64,000 bases of DNA from Pseudomonadota bacterium. Lineage in GTDB: Bacteria; Desulfobacterota; Binatia; Binatales; Binataceae. A program made the position numbers and the translations under genes. Below the pieces are notes generated by a model. That model ran no database searches, was not told the origin of the DNA, and was given only the letters and a program-made list of their open reading frames with translations. Of the stretch, positions 33,654-43,142 are shown piece by piece (position 1 is the stretch's first letter; every line of letters begins with the position of its first letter). The stretch spans positions 62,001 through 126,000 of the forward strand of contig JAJPHI010000011.1 in assembly GCA_021325355.1 (NCBI GenBank), read 5' to 3'.

Positions 33654-36600
33654 ATGAGCGTCGAATCGCGAAGCTCCCGCGCCGGCACCTTGATTTGGGT
33701 CGCCTTGACTGCGCTCGCAGTCCTCCTGATCATGCCGCGCCCCGTCATGGCCGCGACCTGCAACGACGCTGTCGGCGAGCACCTTATCAGCGGTAACGCG
33801 ACCACGGACCTCGAAGTGACCGGTCCCTGCGAAGTGAAGGCCGGCACCTACACTTTCCACAATATCAATATATTTTCGCCGACGGGCGCGCCCAACGGCG
33901 GCAGTCTCACGTTCGACGACGCCAAAATCGATCTGTTTGCGGAGTCGATAGTCGTCGAGGCCGGCGGCGCGCTTATCGCGGGGTCGCCGTCGGCGCCGAT
34001 CGGCACCAACGGCGGCGTCGTGACTATCCACTTGTGGGGACGCTCGAGCGATCCGGGCGTGACCTGCAAAACCAACAGTCAATGCGGTGTTCCAAATACC
34101 ATCTGGAGCAGCAACACGCTCGGCAATTTCAACCCGTCGTCATGTACGGTTTCGGTGCTTCCGGGCGACGTCTCGGATTGCTTTTATTCCTACGAAACGC
34201 TCGACGATGGTGATATCAGCGGTGCCTACTTCGGCCACAAGGTGCTCGCGCTCTCGTACGACGGCACGATCCAAATGTTCGGCAAAACCGGCGCGACCTA
34301 TCCGGGCAGTGAGATTTCCAATTGCAAGGAAAGTGATCCGTCATGCTCGGGCACGAGTTGGGTTCGCCTCGATGGTTCGCTCAAGCCTGGCGATCAGAGT
34401 CTCACGGTTGACGGTCTGGTGGACTGGCAGGTCGGCAATCATATCGTTGTGACGACGACTGACTATCTGCCGGGTCATTCCGAGGAACTCATCATCAGCG
34501 ATATTCCCGCGGTCAGCAATGCGACGACTACGATAAAATTTACCAACGCCGACGGCGTGACGACCGGGGTCAAGTGGCCCCATAACGGTCAACAGTATGA
34601 CTACAGCGTGGTGCCGGCCCGCCTTGGTCTTAAAGGCACCAAGGCCGAGACGCGGGCGGCGGTCGGTCTCCTTTCACGCAATATTCGCATCGTCTCCGAA
34701 GGCAATGCCCCGGTAGCCGCTTCATTCGTGCAGGAATCGGGCAATTACTATGGCGGTCATACGATAGTCCGGCAGGGCTTTCGCAGCTACCAGGTGCAGG
34801 GCGTCGAGTTTTATCAGCTCGGGCAGGGCGGCAGCATCATGCACTACCCGGTGCATTTTCACATGGCCCGCCATACGCCCGAGACCAGCCCTACGGCGTC
34901 GCCGATCACTTTCGTCAAGGATTGCTCGATTCACGACTCGATGACGCGATGGATAACGATCCATGCGACGCAGGGAGTCTTGCTCGCCCGCAATGTTGGT
35001 TATCTGTCGATCGGCCACGGCTTCTATCTGGAGGACGGCACCGAGACCGACAACAAACTCTATTCCAACCTGGGCGTGTTTGCGCGGGCCGCGGTGGCTA
35101 ATGTCCAGAATCCGCGCGACGTACCCGGGATTCTGACTCATGCCGACAGTCCGGGCCCGCCCGGCTTTGACAATTTTCCGTATTTCTCCGACGCCAACCA
35201 TCCGGCGGTGTTCTGGATCATGAATGGCGCCAATGATTTCGAATATAACATGGCGGCCGGCGCCGGCACCTGCGGCGCCTGCTACTGGTTCGTGCCCGGC
35301 GCGATCAGCGGCACCTCGCAAAAGGAAAAATGGTTCGGTTACGCGAGCATGCAGCAGGGCGCCGGGCGCGCCGGCATCACGCCGCTGACCACCTTCGTCG
35401 GCAACTATTGTACTTCAGCGATGAATGGCTTTACGGTCAACAGCGATACGGCTACATGCAATGGCGTGAATTTCCAGACCTCGCCGCCTCACCCCAACAC
35501 TACGCTCCAGATGCTGCCCTCGACGAAGGCGACGGCGAACTATCCGCCACCCGCCAATGATACCTACTGGCCAATTGTCAGCGGCGGCGGTCGGCTCGCG
35601 ACCCTCTGTCCGGCTGCCGAAGCGGTTGACGGCAATACAGATACCACGACCGATTGTTCAGGGGTGCATCTTTGCGCCAACGGCAACGAAGCTAACTGCG
35701 CCGTGACGACGCTGGCCAACTTTACTACCTCTTTTAACTGGGCGCAGCAGAATTTTGCCTCGATTTGGATTCGGCCGTTCTGGGGCCTCGTTACCGATAG
35801 CTTTGTCAGCGACGCGCAGAACGGCGGTATCAACTTCGTGACCAGCGGCGGCTATAGCAAGGCCGACGTGATCAACGGTTTCTGGGCCCTGGCGCGCAAG
35901 ACCGTCTTCGTCGGCAGCACGCAGACCGACAATCCGCTCGCCTCCGAGGCGGGTCCCTTCAATCCGCTGGTCAGCAGCGATGGCAAGGTTAAGGGATTGA
36001 CTTGCGCGGTTGATCCGATAAGCGGCGGCTACAATGCTTCGGACTGCCTGTCGAAGGATGAAGGCGTCGCGATCCAACTGAGCAATTTTTCCCTCGCGCA
36101 GCGTTTTTTCAGCGTGTACGACGGACCCGCCTATCAGGATTCGAATGCATATCTGAATATCCATCCGACCTATCTGACCAGCGACGGCACCGTGACCGGC
36201 ACACCATTGTGCGCGCCCAGCACCACGAATGGTAATCCGTGCGTGAATTCCGGTTTCATGAATGCGGGACTGGCCGGGCTCAAGGCGGATCAGGTGCACA
36301 AACTCTGCTATTTCCCCAACGCCGGCATCGGCTGGAAACAGCCGAATGGTTTCTATTACGCGCCGGCGTTTCACTCCGACAACCTCTTCTTCGACGGGGT
36401 TGATATCAGGCATTTCGTCACCGAGCCGCTTTTTCTGCCCGGCACCTTCAACACCGACGTCAGCGCAACCCAGAACGAATACTGCTTCTGGGGCGCGCAA
36501 CCGCAGCCGGGCACCTTCACCGGCTTCACCGATATCGATCGGGAAACCGTGCTGAATGACGATGATGGATCGCTGACCGGTTTGACGAGTCAGGTGAATA

Positions 36601-37766
36601 ATCCGCCGACCTTGAAATCCGAGACGATCTCGGTCAACAAGGAGAATTTCTTCAACGCTCCCGTATGCACTGCGGAGTGCGCGTCCGATCTGGCGCTCAA
36701 CCCCACCGGCGACGCCAAACTGCCGCCGAACACGGCCAACACGAGCCCTTATGAATACGTTACGGCCGCGGTATTTCCGGAATGCGCCCTCACGGTGCCC
36801 GATTCGGGAGCGCCGGTGCGGTTCTGCGCGGACGGCAACTGGGGTAGCGCCTGTACCACGTCGGATCCCTCACAGAACAATGCCTGCGTTGGCCTGCCGC
36901 TCTATCGCCAGTATCTCAACGCGGGCGAGACGGCGGGACTGGCCCAGCAGAAGCGGATGATGGGGCAAAATACGTTTCAGCGCAGCGGCCTCACCGCGAA
37001 CCATGGTGTCTATTACATCGACACGACGGTTTCGGCGGCGACGCAGAAAAGTGAGGGCGCGATTAGTATCAATGCCTTTACCGGGGGCGATGTGTACGAT
37101 TTGTTCTTTCTATATTCCAACGCCGCTACCACGCAGAAGTATATTTTATATCTCGGCACTGGCGAGCCGGCGAACCTCGGGACAACCAATGTGAAGTTCG
37201 GATTGGTTGATATCACGACCGCGAAATACCGCTTCAGAGCGGCAAATGGCGGCGCGCTGCCGCCGGGATGGTCGAGCGTTTATGAACCTTCGACCGGATA
37301 TCTGACGATTACCACCGACATGAGTTCCCTCGCCGACGCCTTCGATCTGACCAAGCCGGCGGCGAATCCGCTGGGCGCGTCGCTATGTCAGCCGTCGTCG
37401 ATGTGCGCATGGAACACTTCGACCAGTCAGTGTCAGTGCAATATCAGTGATCCGACGAACTATCTGTACGCGGCCTGCCATGAGAAAAACGCCGCCGGAC
37501 AGGACGCCATCTGCAGTTGGTCGGTGAAGGACCTGGATTGTCCCGCGGGCGGTTGCCCGGCGGTGCAGATTACCTTCCCGACCAACTTCGTGCCGGACGA
37601 CGCCGCCAACCACCATCGGCCGGCGCCGGTTCTGTTCACCGCGGATCCCGGCTTCGAAAAGAACTGGAACGTTCCCTTTAATGCCGAAGCCGCCGGCATC
37701 GCCGGAGCGCAATGTGCGTACAGCAGTGGGGAACCGCCGGATACGTCTTGTCCGACGAGTCCGTAA
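33654..37766 (+). CDS. Very large secreted G8/CEMIP-like beta-helix protein
   Basis: A 1370-residue protein with a signal peptide (hydrophobic residues 12-28, cleavage near PVMA-A). The first ~300 residues resemble a G8 domain (GTYTFHNINIF, GGSLTFDDAKIDLFAESIVVEAGGALIAGS). It continues with RAAVGLLSRNIRIVSEG at about 335-350, MHYPVHFHM near 396-404 and GHGFYLEDGTETDNKLYSNLG near 454-474, which are the conserved segments of the CEMIP/TMEM2 and fibrocystin group. The rest is repetitive, Cys- and Asn/Gly-rich, ending in a CAWNTSTSQCQC region. A right-handed beta-helix that binds or cleaves glycans is likely. CEMIP degrades hyaluronan; activity here is unknown. No anchor is seen at the C-terminus. 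A GGGGG ribosome site precedes the ATG. Confidence 0.82.
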   Translation: MSVESRSSRAGTLIWVALTALAVLLIMPRPVMAATCNDAVGEHLISGNATTDLEVTGPCEVKAGTYTFHNINIFSPTGAPNGGSLTFDDAKIDLFAESIVVEAGGALIAGSPSAPIGTNGGVVTIHLWGRSSDPGVTCKTNSQCGVPNTIWSSNTLGNFNPSSCTVSVLPGDVSDCFYSYETLDDGDISGAYFGHKVLALSYDGTIQMFGKTGATYPGSEISNCKESDPSCSGTSWVRLDGSLKPGDQSLTVDGLVDWQVGNHIVVTTTDYLPGHSEELIISDIPAVSNATTTIKFTNADGVTTGVKWPHNGQQYDYSVVPARLGLKGTKAETRAAVGLLSRNIRIVSEGNAPVAASFVQESGNYYGGHTIVRQGFRSYQVQGVEFYQLGQGGSIMHYPVHFHMARHTPETSPTASPITFVKDCSIHDSMTRWITIHATQGVLLARNVGYLSIGHGFYLEDGTETDNKLYSNLGVFARAAVANVQNPRDVPGILTHADSPGPPGFDNFPYFSDANHPAVFWIMNGANDFEYNMAAGAGTCGACYWFVPGAISGTSQKEKWFGYASMQQGAGRAGITPLTTFVGNYCTSAMNGFTVNSDTATCNGVNFQTSPPHPNTTLQMLPSTKATANYPPPANDTYWPIVSGGGRLATLCPAAEAVDGNTDTTTDCSGVHLCANGNEANCAVTTLANFTTSFNWAQQNFASIWIRPFWGLVTDSFVSDAQNGGINFVTSGGYSKADVINGFWALARKTVFVGSTQTDNPLASEAGPFNPLVSSDGKVKGLTCAVDPISGGYNASDCLSKDEGVAIQLSNFSLAQRFFSVYDGPAYQDSNAYLNIHPTYLTSDGTVTGTPLCAPSTTNGNPCVNSGFMNAGLAGLKADQVHKLCYFPNAGIGWKQPNGFYYAPAFHSDNLFFDGVDIRHFVTEPLFLPGTFNTDVSATQNEYCFWGAQPQPGTFTGFTDIDRETVLNDDDGSLTGLTSQVNNPPTLKSETISVNKENFFNAPVCTAECASDLALNPTGDAKLPPNTANTSPYEYVTAAVFPECALTVPDSGAPVRFCADGNWGSACTTSDPSQNNACVGLPLYRQYLNAGETAGLAQQKRMMGQNTFQRSGLTANHGVYYIDTTVSAATQKSEGAISINAFTGGDVYDLFFLYSNAATTQKYILYLGTGEPANLGTTNVKFGLVDITTAKYRFRAANGGALPPGWSSVYEPSTGYLTITTDMSSLADAFDLTKPAANPLGASLCQPSSMCAWNTSTSQCQCNISDPTNYLYAACHEKNAAGQDAICSWSVKDLDCPAGGCPAVQITFPTNFVPDDAANHHRPAPVLFTADPGFEKNWNVPFNAEAAGIAGAQCAYSSGEPPDTSCPTSP

Positions 37767-37779
37767 CCGTGCGGACTCG
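37756..37779 (+). terminator. Hairpin at the end of the G8 gene
   Basis: A perfect 8-bp stem (CGAGTCCG / CGGACTCG) around an 8-base loop that holds the TAA stop codon. It could act as a terminator for the convergent gene pair. There is no U-rich tail. Confidence 0.4.
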
Positions 37780-37819
37780 GCGCAAAACCGTCGCGACTTA
37801 CCCGATCGGACTTGGGCGA

Positions 37820-38239
37820 TCAGGCGTTGGCTTTCGGGGTCTTTGATCCGGGTTCGACCGGTCCGCCGGCCTCCTGCCAGGCGCGAAAGCCGCCCGCGAT
37901 GTGGCATACCGGTTCGAGACCCATCCGCTGCAGTTGCTGCGTGGCGAGAGCCGAGCGGAGTCCGCCCGCGCAGAAGAACACGAACTTCTTGCCGGAGTCG
38001 AAGATCTCGCGATGGTACGGAGTTGCGGGATCGACCCAGAACTCGAGCATGCCGCGCGGCGCATGCAGGGCGCCCGGTACCCGTCCGTCGCGATCCAGTT
38101 CCCGGATATCGCGAATATCAACAAAAACCACGTTCGGATCGGATTTAAGCTTGATAGCTTCCGCCGCGCTGATCGTTTCGATTTCCGCGTTCGCTTCCGC
38201 GACCAGTTCAGCAACCGTCTTCTTCAATTTGAGCGGCAT
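37820..38239 (-). CDS. Rhodanese-like domain protein
   Basis: A 139-residue single rhodanese domain with the active-site cysteine at residue 90 (FFCAGGLRSAL), preceded by VFVDIRDIRELDRDGRVPGALHAPRG and followed by HIAGGFRAWQEAGGPV. Rhodaneses transfer sulfane sulfur or act as binding domains; the active-site loop sequence differs from the classic CRxGxR type (C-A-G-G-L-R). It is the last of three minus-strand genes after the CLC channel and HPP protein genes. Confidence 0.9.
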   Translation of the reverse strand: MPLKLKKTVAELVAEANAEIETISAAEAIKLKSDPNVVFVDIRDIRELDRDGRVPGALHAPRGMLEFWVDPATPYHREIFDSGKKFVFFCAGGLRSALATQQLQRMGLEPVCHIAGGFRAWQEAGGPVEPGSKTPKANA

Positions 38240-38263
38240 GTGGCTTTCCTTTTGATCCTTGAA

Positions 38264-39259
38264 TCAGCCCGCGGTTTCACGCGTCCAGTAAGGTTCGATA
38301 TGCGATTGGTATAACAGAAACCATACTGTGCAGGTGAGCGTGCCGATGCCGACCGAGATTGGGTACCATACGGTCGGATGATCCATCACCATCGGCAGCA
38401 GCGCGACCGCCAAAGCGGGGGGCACATGTAGATTGAACCAGCGCAGGACCAGGATGCCCCAGGCCATGCTGCATCCGGCAGTAAGGAAATTAAAGCCGAA
38501 CAGCCGATAAACCACGAGCCCGCCGAAAGCGGTCAGGAAGCACGCCACGGGGAGCCATAGCGGGCGCTGCGCCCATGGGCAGATCGCCGTATGTCCGAAC
38601 ATCTCGAAGCCGATGACCACGAGCGGCGGAAACAGGATGAAGCGGAGTCCGGTCAGTTTCACGATAAAAGTAGCGACCAGCACGAACGTCAGCAGCGGCG
38701 CTAGCCACAGATAGCCGCTGCCGGTCTCTTCGAGCGCGTCGTCGACGGGGTGATCGCGAGGCGGGTTGTCCGCCGCCGGAGCCGCGATCTTCTTCCATAG
38801 GATTGATAGTCCCGCGAGCGCAAAGGTGCCGAGCATGATGCCCGGCGCGTACCACCAACTGGTGACGTTGATGACGCGAGGCAGCAGTCCGGCCGAAATA
38901 GCCGGCGCGACCGGCGACTTGAGCAGCTCGATTATCAGGATCGAGGCGCCCACGATCAGCATCACGGAGGCGTAGCCGTACGGCAGCCAGTTGGTCACGG
39001 CGACCCCGACGGCGCCGGTCAGAACCGGGGTTACCGCCAGCATCATCGGGCTCCGCGCCCAGGTGCCGCGCGGTCGCGTGAAGACGTCGTGGGACAGCGC
39101 GCCCAGCTCGGGAAACATCACGTAGAACGCCCCCGTCAGCGACGCGATGGTCGCGATCAACGCGATGTACGCGAGCGCCACGGCTTCGCCGGCAAACCCG
39201 GTGTGCGCCGGCGGCTGCTCTGGGCCGATCGATTCCTTAAGTGCGCCTATCGTGCTCAT
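38264..39259 (-). CDS. HPP-family integral membrane protein
   Basis: A 331-residue protein with around eight hydrophobic segments in two similar halves. The N-terminal half has the HPP pattern FPELGALSHDVFTRPRGTWARSPMMLAVTPVLTGAVG, and the second half repeats the layout (FPPLVVIGFEMFGHTAICPWAQRPLWLPVACFLTAFGG). HPP proteins are linked to nitrite transport in plants and cyanobacteria; the substrate here is unknown. Its start overlaps the end of the CLC gene by 23 bases, and the rhodanese gene follows after 24 bases. Confidence 0.8.
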   Translation of the reverse strand: MSTIGALKESIGPEQPPAHTGFAGEAVALAYIALIATIASLTGAFYVMFPELGALSHDVFTRPRGTWARSPMMLAVTPVLTGAVGVAVTNWLPYGYASVMLIVGASILIIELLKSPVAPAISAGLLPRVINVTSWWYAPGIMLGTFALAGLSILWKKIAAPAADNPPRDHPVDDALEETGSGYLWLAPLLTFVLVATFIVKLTGLRFILFPPLVVIGFEMFGHTAICPWAQRPLWLPVACFLTAFGGLVVYRLFGFNFLTAGCSMAWGILVLRWFNLHVPPALAVALLPMVMDHPTVWYPISVGIGTLTCTVWFLLYQSHIEPYWTRETAG

Positions 39260-41039
39260 CGCGCGCAGTATCTAAAGGAACGGCGTCGACGCCGCAAGAC
39301 GCTTCGGACGCCGGAGGAACGGCGAGCAGATAACGCAGTAAGGCGCTCTTCGTCACGACCCCTTCGGGCGAGCCGTCCGCGCCGATAACCATCGCGCTCT
39401 GTTCGCCGTCGCGCTGAGCAAACAGGCGCAGGACTTCGATTACATCAGTCCGGTCGGAGACCTGTACGGCCGCGCGATCACACGCCTCCGCCGCCGTGAC
39501 CTTGTCCCAACCGTCAGGCGGCGCGTGGTCGAGTCGCGCGATGTCGAGCACGCCAATCGGCGTCGCGCCGTCGACAACGGGAAACACCGTCGGTCCCGCC
39601 GCCGCCGTCGCCGCTAAATTGGCCATCCTCATCGTTGCGGGAATTGCCGCGATCCGGCTCATCACCTCACGGATTGGCACCCCGGTGATGCCGCTGAGTT
39701 TCACGACTTCGTGCAGTCGCTGATCGCGCGAGGCGGACGCTTCGCCCGAAATCGCATAGGCGCAGGCTGCCCCGACCAGGCTCGGGATCAGAAAAGCATG
39801 TCCCGCCGTGGTTTCGGCGACGAAGACCACGGCCGCCAACGGCGTCTTGTAGCCGGCCGCGATAAACGCCGCCATCCCGACGGCCGCATAAAGATCGAAC
39901 GTCGTCGTATGCACGACGGATTGCGCGAACGCGCTGCCGAAGCAGCCGCCGACCAGGAACAAGGGCACGAACATCGCGCTGACGCCACCGCTTCCCAACG
40001 AAAACAGCGTCGCCAGCAGCTTCAGGACCGCAAACGTGATCAGTTCGAGGGAACCGTGCGGCACCATCAAAACCTCGCGTACGGCTTCGTAATTCGGTCC
40101 GATCGGAATCAGATTGCCGGGAAATATGGCGATGAACAGCAGACCGCAAAGCGCCGTCAGCGCCCCGCCAATCAGCAGTTTCGTCGTGTGCGGCATCTTC
40201 GCGTTGATGGCGAAGGCGCGCGCGCGACGGAACCCGGTCGTGTAGATCATCGCGATAACGCCGATAATCAGGCCGAGCAACGCCGACCACAGGATATCCA
40301 TCGGCGAAAAGGTGGCGGTCCCGACGAAGCCGAACAACGGCTGCGAACCGACGATCCCGATAAGCACCGCATAGGCCACCACCGAGGCGATGAGCGACGG
40401 CAGCAAAGCCTCGTGCGCAAGGTCGTCCTTGTAGGGCATCTCGAGGGCAAAGACGAGACCGGTCAGCGGCGCGCGGAAGACCGCGGCCATACCCGCCGCA
40501 GCCCCGCTGATCAGCATGATGCGGCGGTCGCGCAGCGGCAGGCGGAAGCGCGTCAACACGCTCCACAACCACGAACCGATGGCTCCGCCCGCATAGATGC
40601 TCGGACCCTCGAGCGCAGCGCTGCCACCGAACCCTACCGTCGTGACCGCTGCCAGCAGCTTCCACCAGAAGGGCCCGACATCAACCGCGCCCTGCCGATG
40701 ATGGTACGCGACGATAATCTCTTCGGTCGAATGTTCATCGGGATTGGGCGTGCGGTACTGCATAATCAGACCGGTGCAGACAAAGCCGAAAAGTAACCCC
40801 GGCAGAATCAGCCACGGATGGTGCAGATAGTGCGGGAGCAGTCGCGCCCACAATCCATTGAGGATCACCAGGGTTACCGCGGTGACGACCAGTCCGCTCA
40901 CGACACCGATGATGGGCGCGACCAGCAGCCATTTTTGAATATCGCGCGAGTAGATCGTCTGCAGATCCTCGCGCACCAGACCGTAGCATCGGCGGATCAA
41001 CGGATACTCATCCAGCCGAGCGACAAGCTGTTTCACCAT
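39237..41039 (-). CDS. CLC-type chloride channel/antiporter with CBS pair
   Basis: A 600-residue protein: about twelve membrane segments in the first ~430 residues, then a C-terminal pair of CBS domains (IREVMSRIAAIPATMRMANL; VQVSDRTDVIEVLRLF). CLC motifs are visible: GFGGSAALEGPSIYAGGAIGS, where the Glu of -EGP- is the gating glutamate of the chloride/proton pathway, and GGVSAMFVPLFLVGG in place of the GxFxP loop. The gating Glu suggests an exchanger, but a channel is not excluded. CBS domains commonly bind nucleotides and regulate transport. It is the first gene of a three-gene group. Confidence 0.9.
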   Translation of the reverse strand: MVKQLVARLDEYPLIRRCYGLVREDLQTIYSRDIQKWLLVAPIIGVVSGLVVTAVTLVILNGLWARLLPHYLHHPWLILPGLLFGFVCTGLIMQYRTPNPDEHSTEEIIVAYHHRQGAVDVGPFWWKLLAAVTTVGFGGSAALEGPSIYAGGAIGSWLWSVLTRFRLPLRDRRIMLISGAAAGMAAVFRAPLTGLVFALEMPYKDDLAHEALLPSLIASVVAYAVLIGIVGSQPLFGFVGTATFSPMDILWSALLGLIIGVIAMIYTTGFRRARAFAINAKMPHTTKLLIGGALTALCGLLFIAIFPGNLIPIGPNYEAVREVLMVPHGSLELITFAVLKLLATLFSLGSGGVSAMFVPLFLVGGCFGSAFAQSVVHTTTFDLYAAVGMAAFIAAGYKTPLAAVVFVAETTAGHAFLIPSLVGAACAYAISGEASASRDQRLHEVVKLSGITGVPIREVMSRIAAIPATMRMANLAATAAAGPTVFPVVDGATPIGVLDIARLDHAPPDGWDKVTAAEACDRAAVQVSDRTDVIEVLRLFAQRDGEQSAMVIGADGSPEGVVTKSALLRYLLAVPPASEASCGVDAVPLDTARDEHDRRT

Positions 41040-41201
41040 CGACTGCCGTACCTCCCAGGCGGCTGATTGCTGATTACCGACCGGGCAGACGAAGCCGTCT
41101 GCGCCGCGCGGATGCAGCGCTCGAGCAGGATGATATCAAGTAAGACCGGCGACCACACATACGGTCGCCGTCAGCAGGGCAGGGAGTGGACGATCGCGGG
41201 A

Positions 41202-42731
41202 TTAGCTCGACTGGAGCGCTGCCAGCAGCGTCTCGAGCTCGACGGGCTTGTGCAGGACGCGGAACCCTTTTTCGCGCGCCGTCTCGAGCCGACGATCGAT
41301 TACGTCTCCGGTCAAAATGATCGGCTTTATCGCGGGGAAACGCCGAACCGCCATCTCAGCCACTTCGATCCCGGTGCGGTCCGGCAGCCGGAAATCGGAG
41401 ATCAGAAATTGAAAGCTCTGCACGGTTCCTTCCAGACGCTGGGCCGCTTCGTCCGCCGAACGCACCAGCGTGGTCTCGAAACCCTTGAGCTCGAGCAGTT
41501 GGGTCAATGCTTCACCGACGTCGCTGCTGTCCTCGACCACCAGAACCCGTCCTCCTAAAGCCGACCAGTTCGATCGTTTCACGTGGTCCTCATTTCCGGG
41601 CCGAGAAAGTGGCAACGAGATACTGAAGGTGCTGCCGCGACCGAGCTCGGAATTCATATCAATCGGATGATCGATGAGCGCGCCGAGCCGGGCCACGATT
41701 GATAGACCCAGACCGAGAACTCGATATTCATCACCCTCGCTCTGCGGAAAGTGGCGGAAAGCTTTGGCCATCTCGGTCGCGCGTTCGAGCGCCAGCCCAA
41801 TCCCTGTATCATTAACGGTGATGCGAACCGTCTCGTTTACGCCGTCACCGTCCGCGGTGGGCGCTACCCGTCCCGCCGCCACCGCCACCTTCCCGCCCGG
41901 CGGCGTGTAACGGATCGCATTTTCCAGCAGATTGCTGATCATACGTTTCAGCAGGGTGAAATCGCTCAGCACGTGAAGATCGGTTGGTTCGATCACCAGT
42001 GCAAGCTCGGCGGCCGATGCGGCCGGTTCGAATTCAGTCCGCAACTCGCTGAACAGCCCCTCCAGGCTAAAGCTTTGCAGATTGATCGAAGGGTTGCCGG
42101 ATTCGAACTGCGCGAGCTGCACCAGCGCGTTGAGCAGGTTCGTCAGATTGGTTATGGCGCGATCAGCGCGGGCGATGAGCCGGGCCTCGTCTGCTTCGTG
42201 CGGGACGGCGCGCAGCGCGCCCATCACCGCCGCCAAAGTCTGCAGCGGCTGGCGCAGATCGTGGCTCACGGTCGCCAGAAAATGCGCTTTGTCAGTGCCG
42301 GCCTGCGCGGCTTCGCTGGCGACGCGACGCCCCTCGTTCTCGCGCGTGCCCTCAGTCATCACCATCAACCAGTCGGAGTCGTCCTCCGCGCCGAGGAGGC
42401 GAATCCCGGTACAGCGGAATGATCGGTAATCCCGATGAGTAGCCGACCAGACCCGCGCCGCAATCTGGAAAGACGTCCGAATGGTGGTCCAGTCGTGCCA
42501 GGTACGGATAAGCTGGTCGCGGTCGTCAGGATGAACTGCGGCGAGCCAGCCGCGACCGCGACAGTCCTGCCAGGTCTGCGCCGTATATTTTTCCCAACCT
42601 GCGTGCGGTTCAACGAACTCGCCATCTGCATTGGCGGTCCACGCGATAGCGCCGAATGCCTCGAGCAGCGCCTGATAGCGGCGAGCGATCCGGCGCAACT
42701 CTTTCAGTTCATTCGGCTTCATACTGAACAC
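41202..42731 (-). CDS. Hybrid histidine kinase (PAS, HisKA, HATPase, receiver)
   Basis: A 509-residue soluble sensor. Residues about 15-130 look like a PAS domain (LLEAFGAIAWTANADGEFVE). The phosphoacceptor is H157 in VSHDLRQPLQ, followed by the ATPase boxes LLENAIRYTPPGG (N), VNDTGIGL (G1) and RGSTFSISLPL (G2). A C-terminal receiver domain has VVEDSS near the acidic pocket, the phosphoacceptor D446 (ISDFRLPD) and K-P near the end. No membrane segment is seen, so it senses a cytoplasmic signal. No output regulator is encoded beside it; the attached receiver may pass phosphate to an unlinked partner. Confidence 0.93.
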   Translation of the reverse strand: MFSMKPNELKELRRIARRYQALLEAFGAIAWTANADGEFVEPHAGWEKYTAQTWQDCRGRGWLAAVHPDDRDQLIRTWHDWTTIRTSFQIAARVWSATHRDYRSFRCTGIRLLGAEDDSDWLMVMTEGTRENEGRRVASEAAQAGTDKAHFLATVSHDLRQPLQTLAAVMGALRAVPHEADEARLIARADRAITNLTNLLNALVQLAQFESGNPSINLQSFSLEGLFSELRTEFEPAASAAELALVIEPTDLHVLSDFTLLKRMISNLLENAIRYTPPGGKVAVAAGRVAPTADGDGVNETVRITVNDTGIGLALERATEMAKAFRHFPQSEGDEYRVLGLGLSIVARLGALIDHPIDMNSELGRGSTFSISLPLSRPGNEDHVKRSNWSALGGRVLVVEDSSDVGEALTQLLELKGFETTLVRSADEAAQRLEGTVQSFQFLISDFRLPDRTGIEVAEMAVRRFPAIKPIILTGDVIDRRLETAREKGFRVLHKPVELETLLAALQSS

Positions 42732-43142
42732 CTGGGAAGATTTTCTTATCTTTCGCCAATGAAGCGCTCCAAATCAAATCATCAAACGCGCGCCGGATTG
42801 CCTACTCGCGCGTTGACTCGATTTGTCGCAGGTCAGGCTCGCTTCAGACCCGGTGCAAGGCTTATGCCCTTAAAGTGCTATCCCTTCGCTGCAAGGTCGC
42901 ACGTGTTGAGTTTGGGAAGACGGCAAAAGAATATTCGCATCGCGAAATTATCGCTTGCGCTTTGAAATAACGACGATCAGGCTGCACGCCGAATCTACTT
43001 CGTCGCTGCACAGATGACTGAATGACGCTGAGCCGCGGAAACGGACGAGGACAGCCGCCCGGAGTCGGAACAGATGCGCTAGTTTGCCCTTCCGCCCGAT
43101 CGGAGCGGGCGGAAGGGCATCACCACTAATGCGAACAGCGCT
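42732..43142. other. Gene-free interval, about 410 bases
   Basis: This lies between the start of the kinase gene and the end of the next minus-strand gene, with lower GC content than its flanks. It contains a perfect hairpin at 43085-43119 and no RNA gene that I can recognise. Confidence 0.5.
43085..43119 (-). terminator. Hairpin after the LLM flavin monooxygenase gene
   Basis: A perfect 14-bp stem (TGCCCTTCCGCCCG with its complement) around a 7-base loop, 24 bases past the stop of the minus-strand monooxygenase. No U-tract follows, so it may be a Rho-aided or weak intrinsic terminator. Confidence 0.5.
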
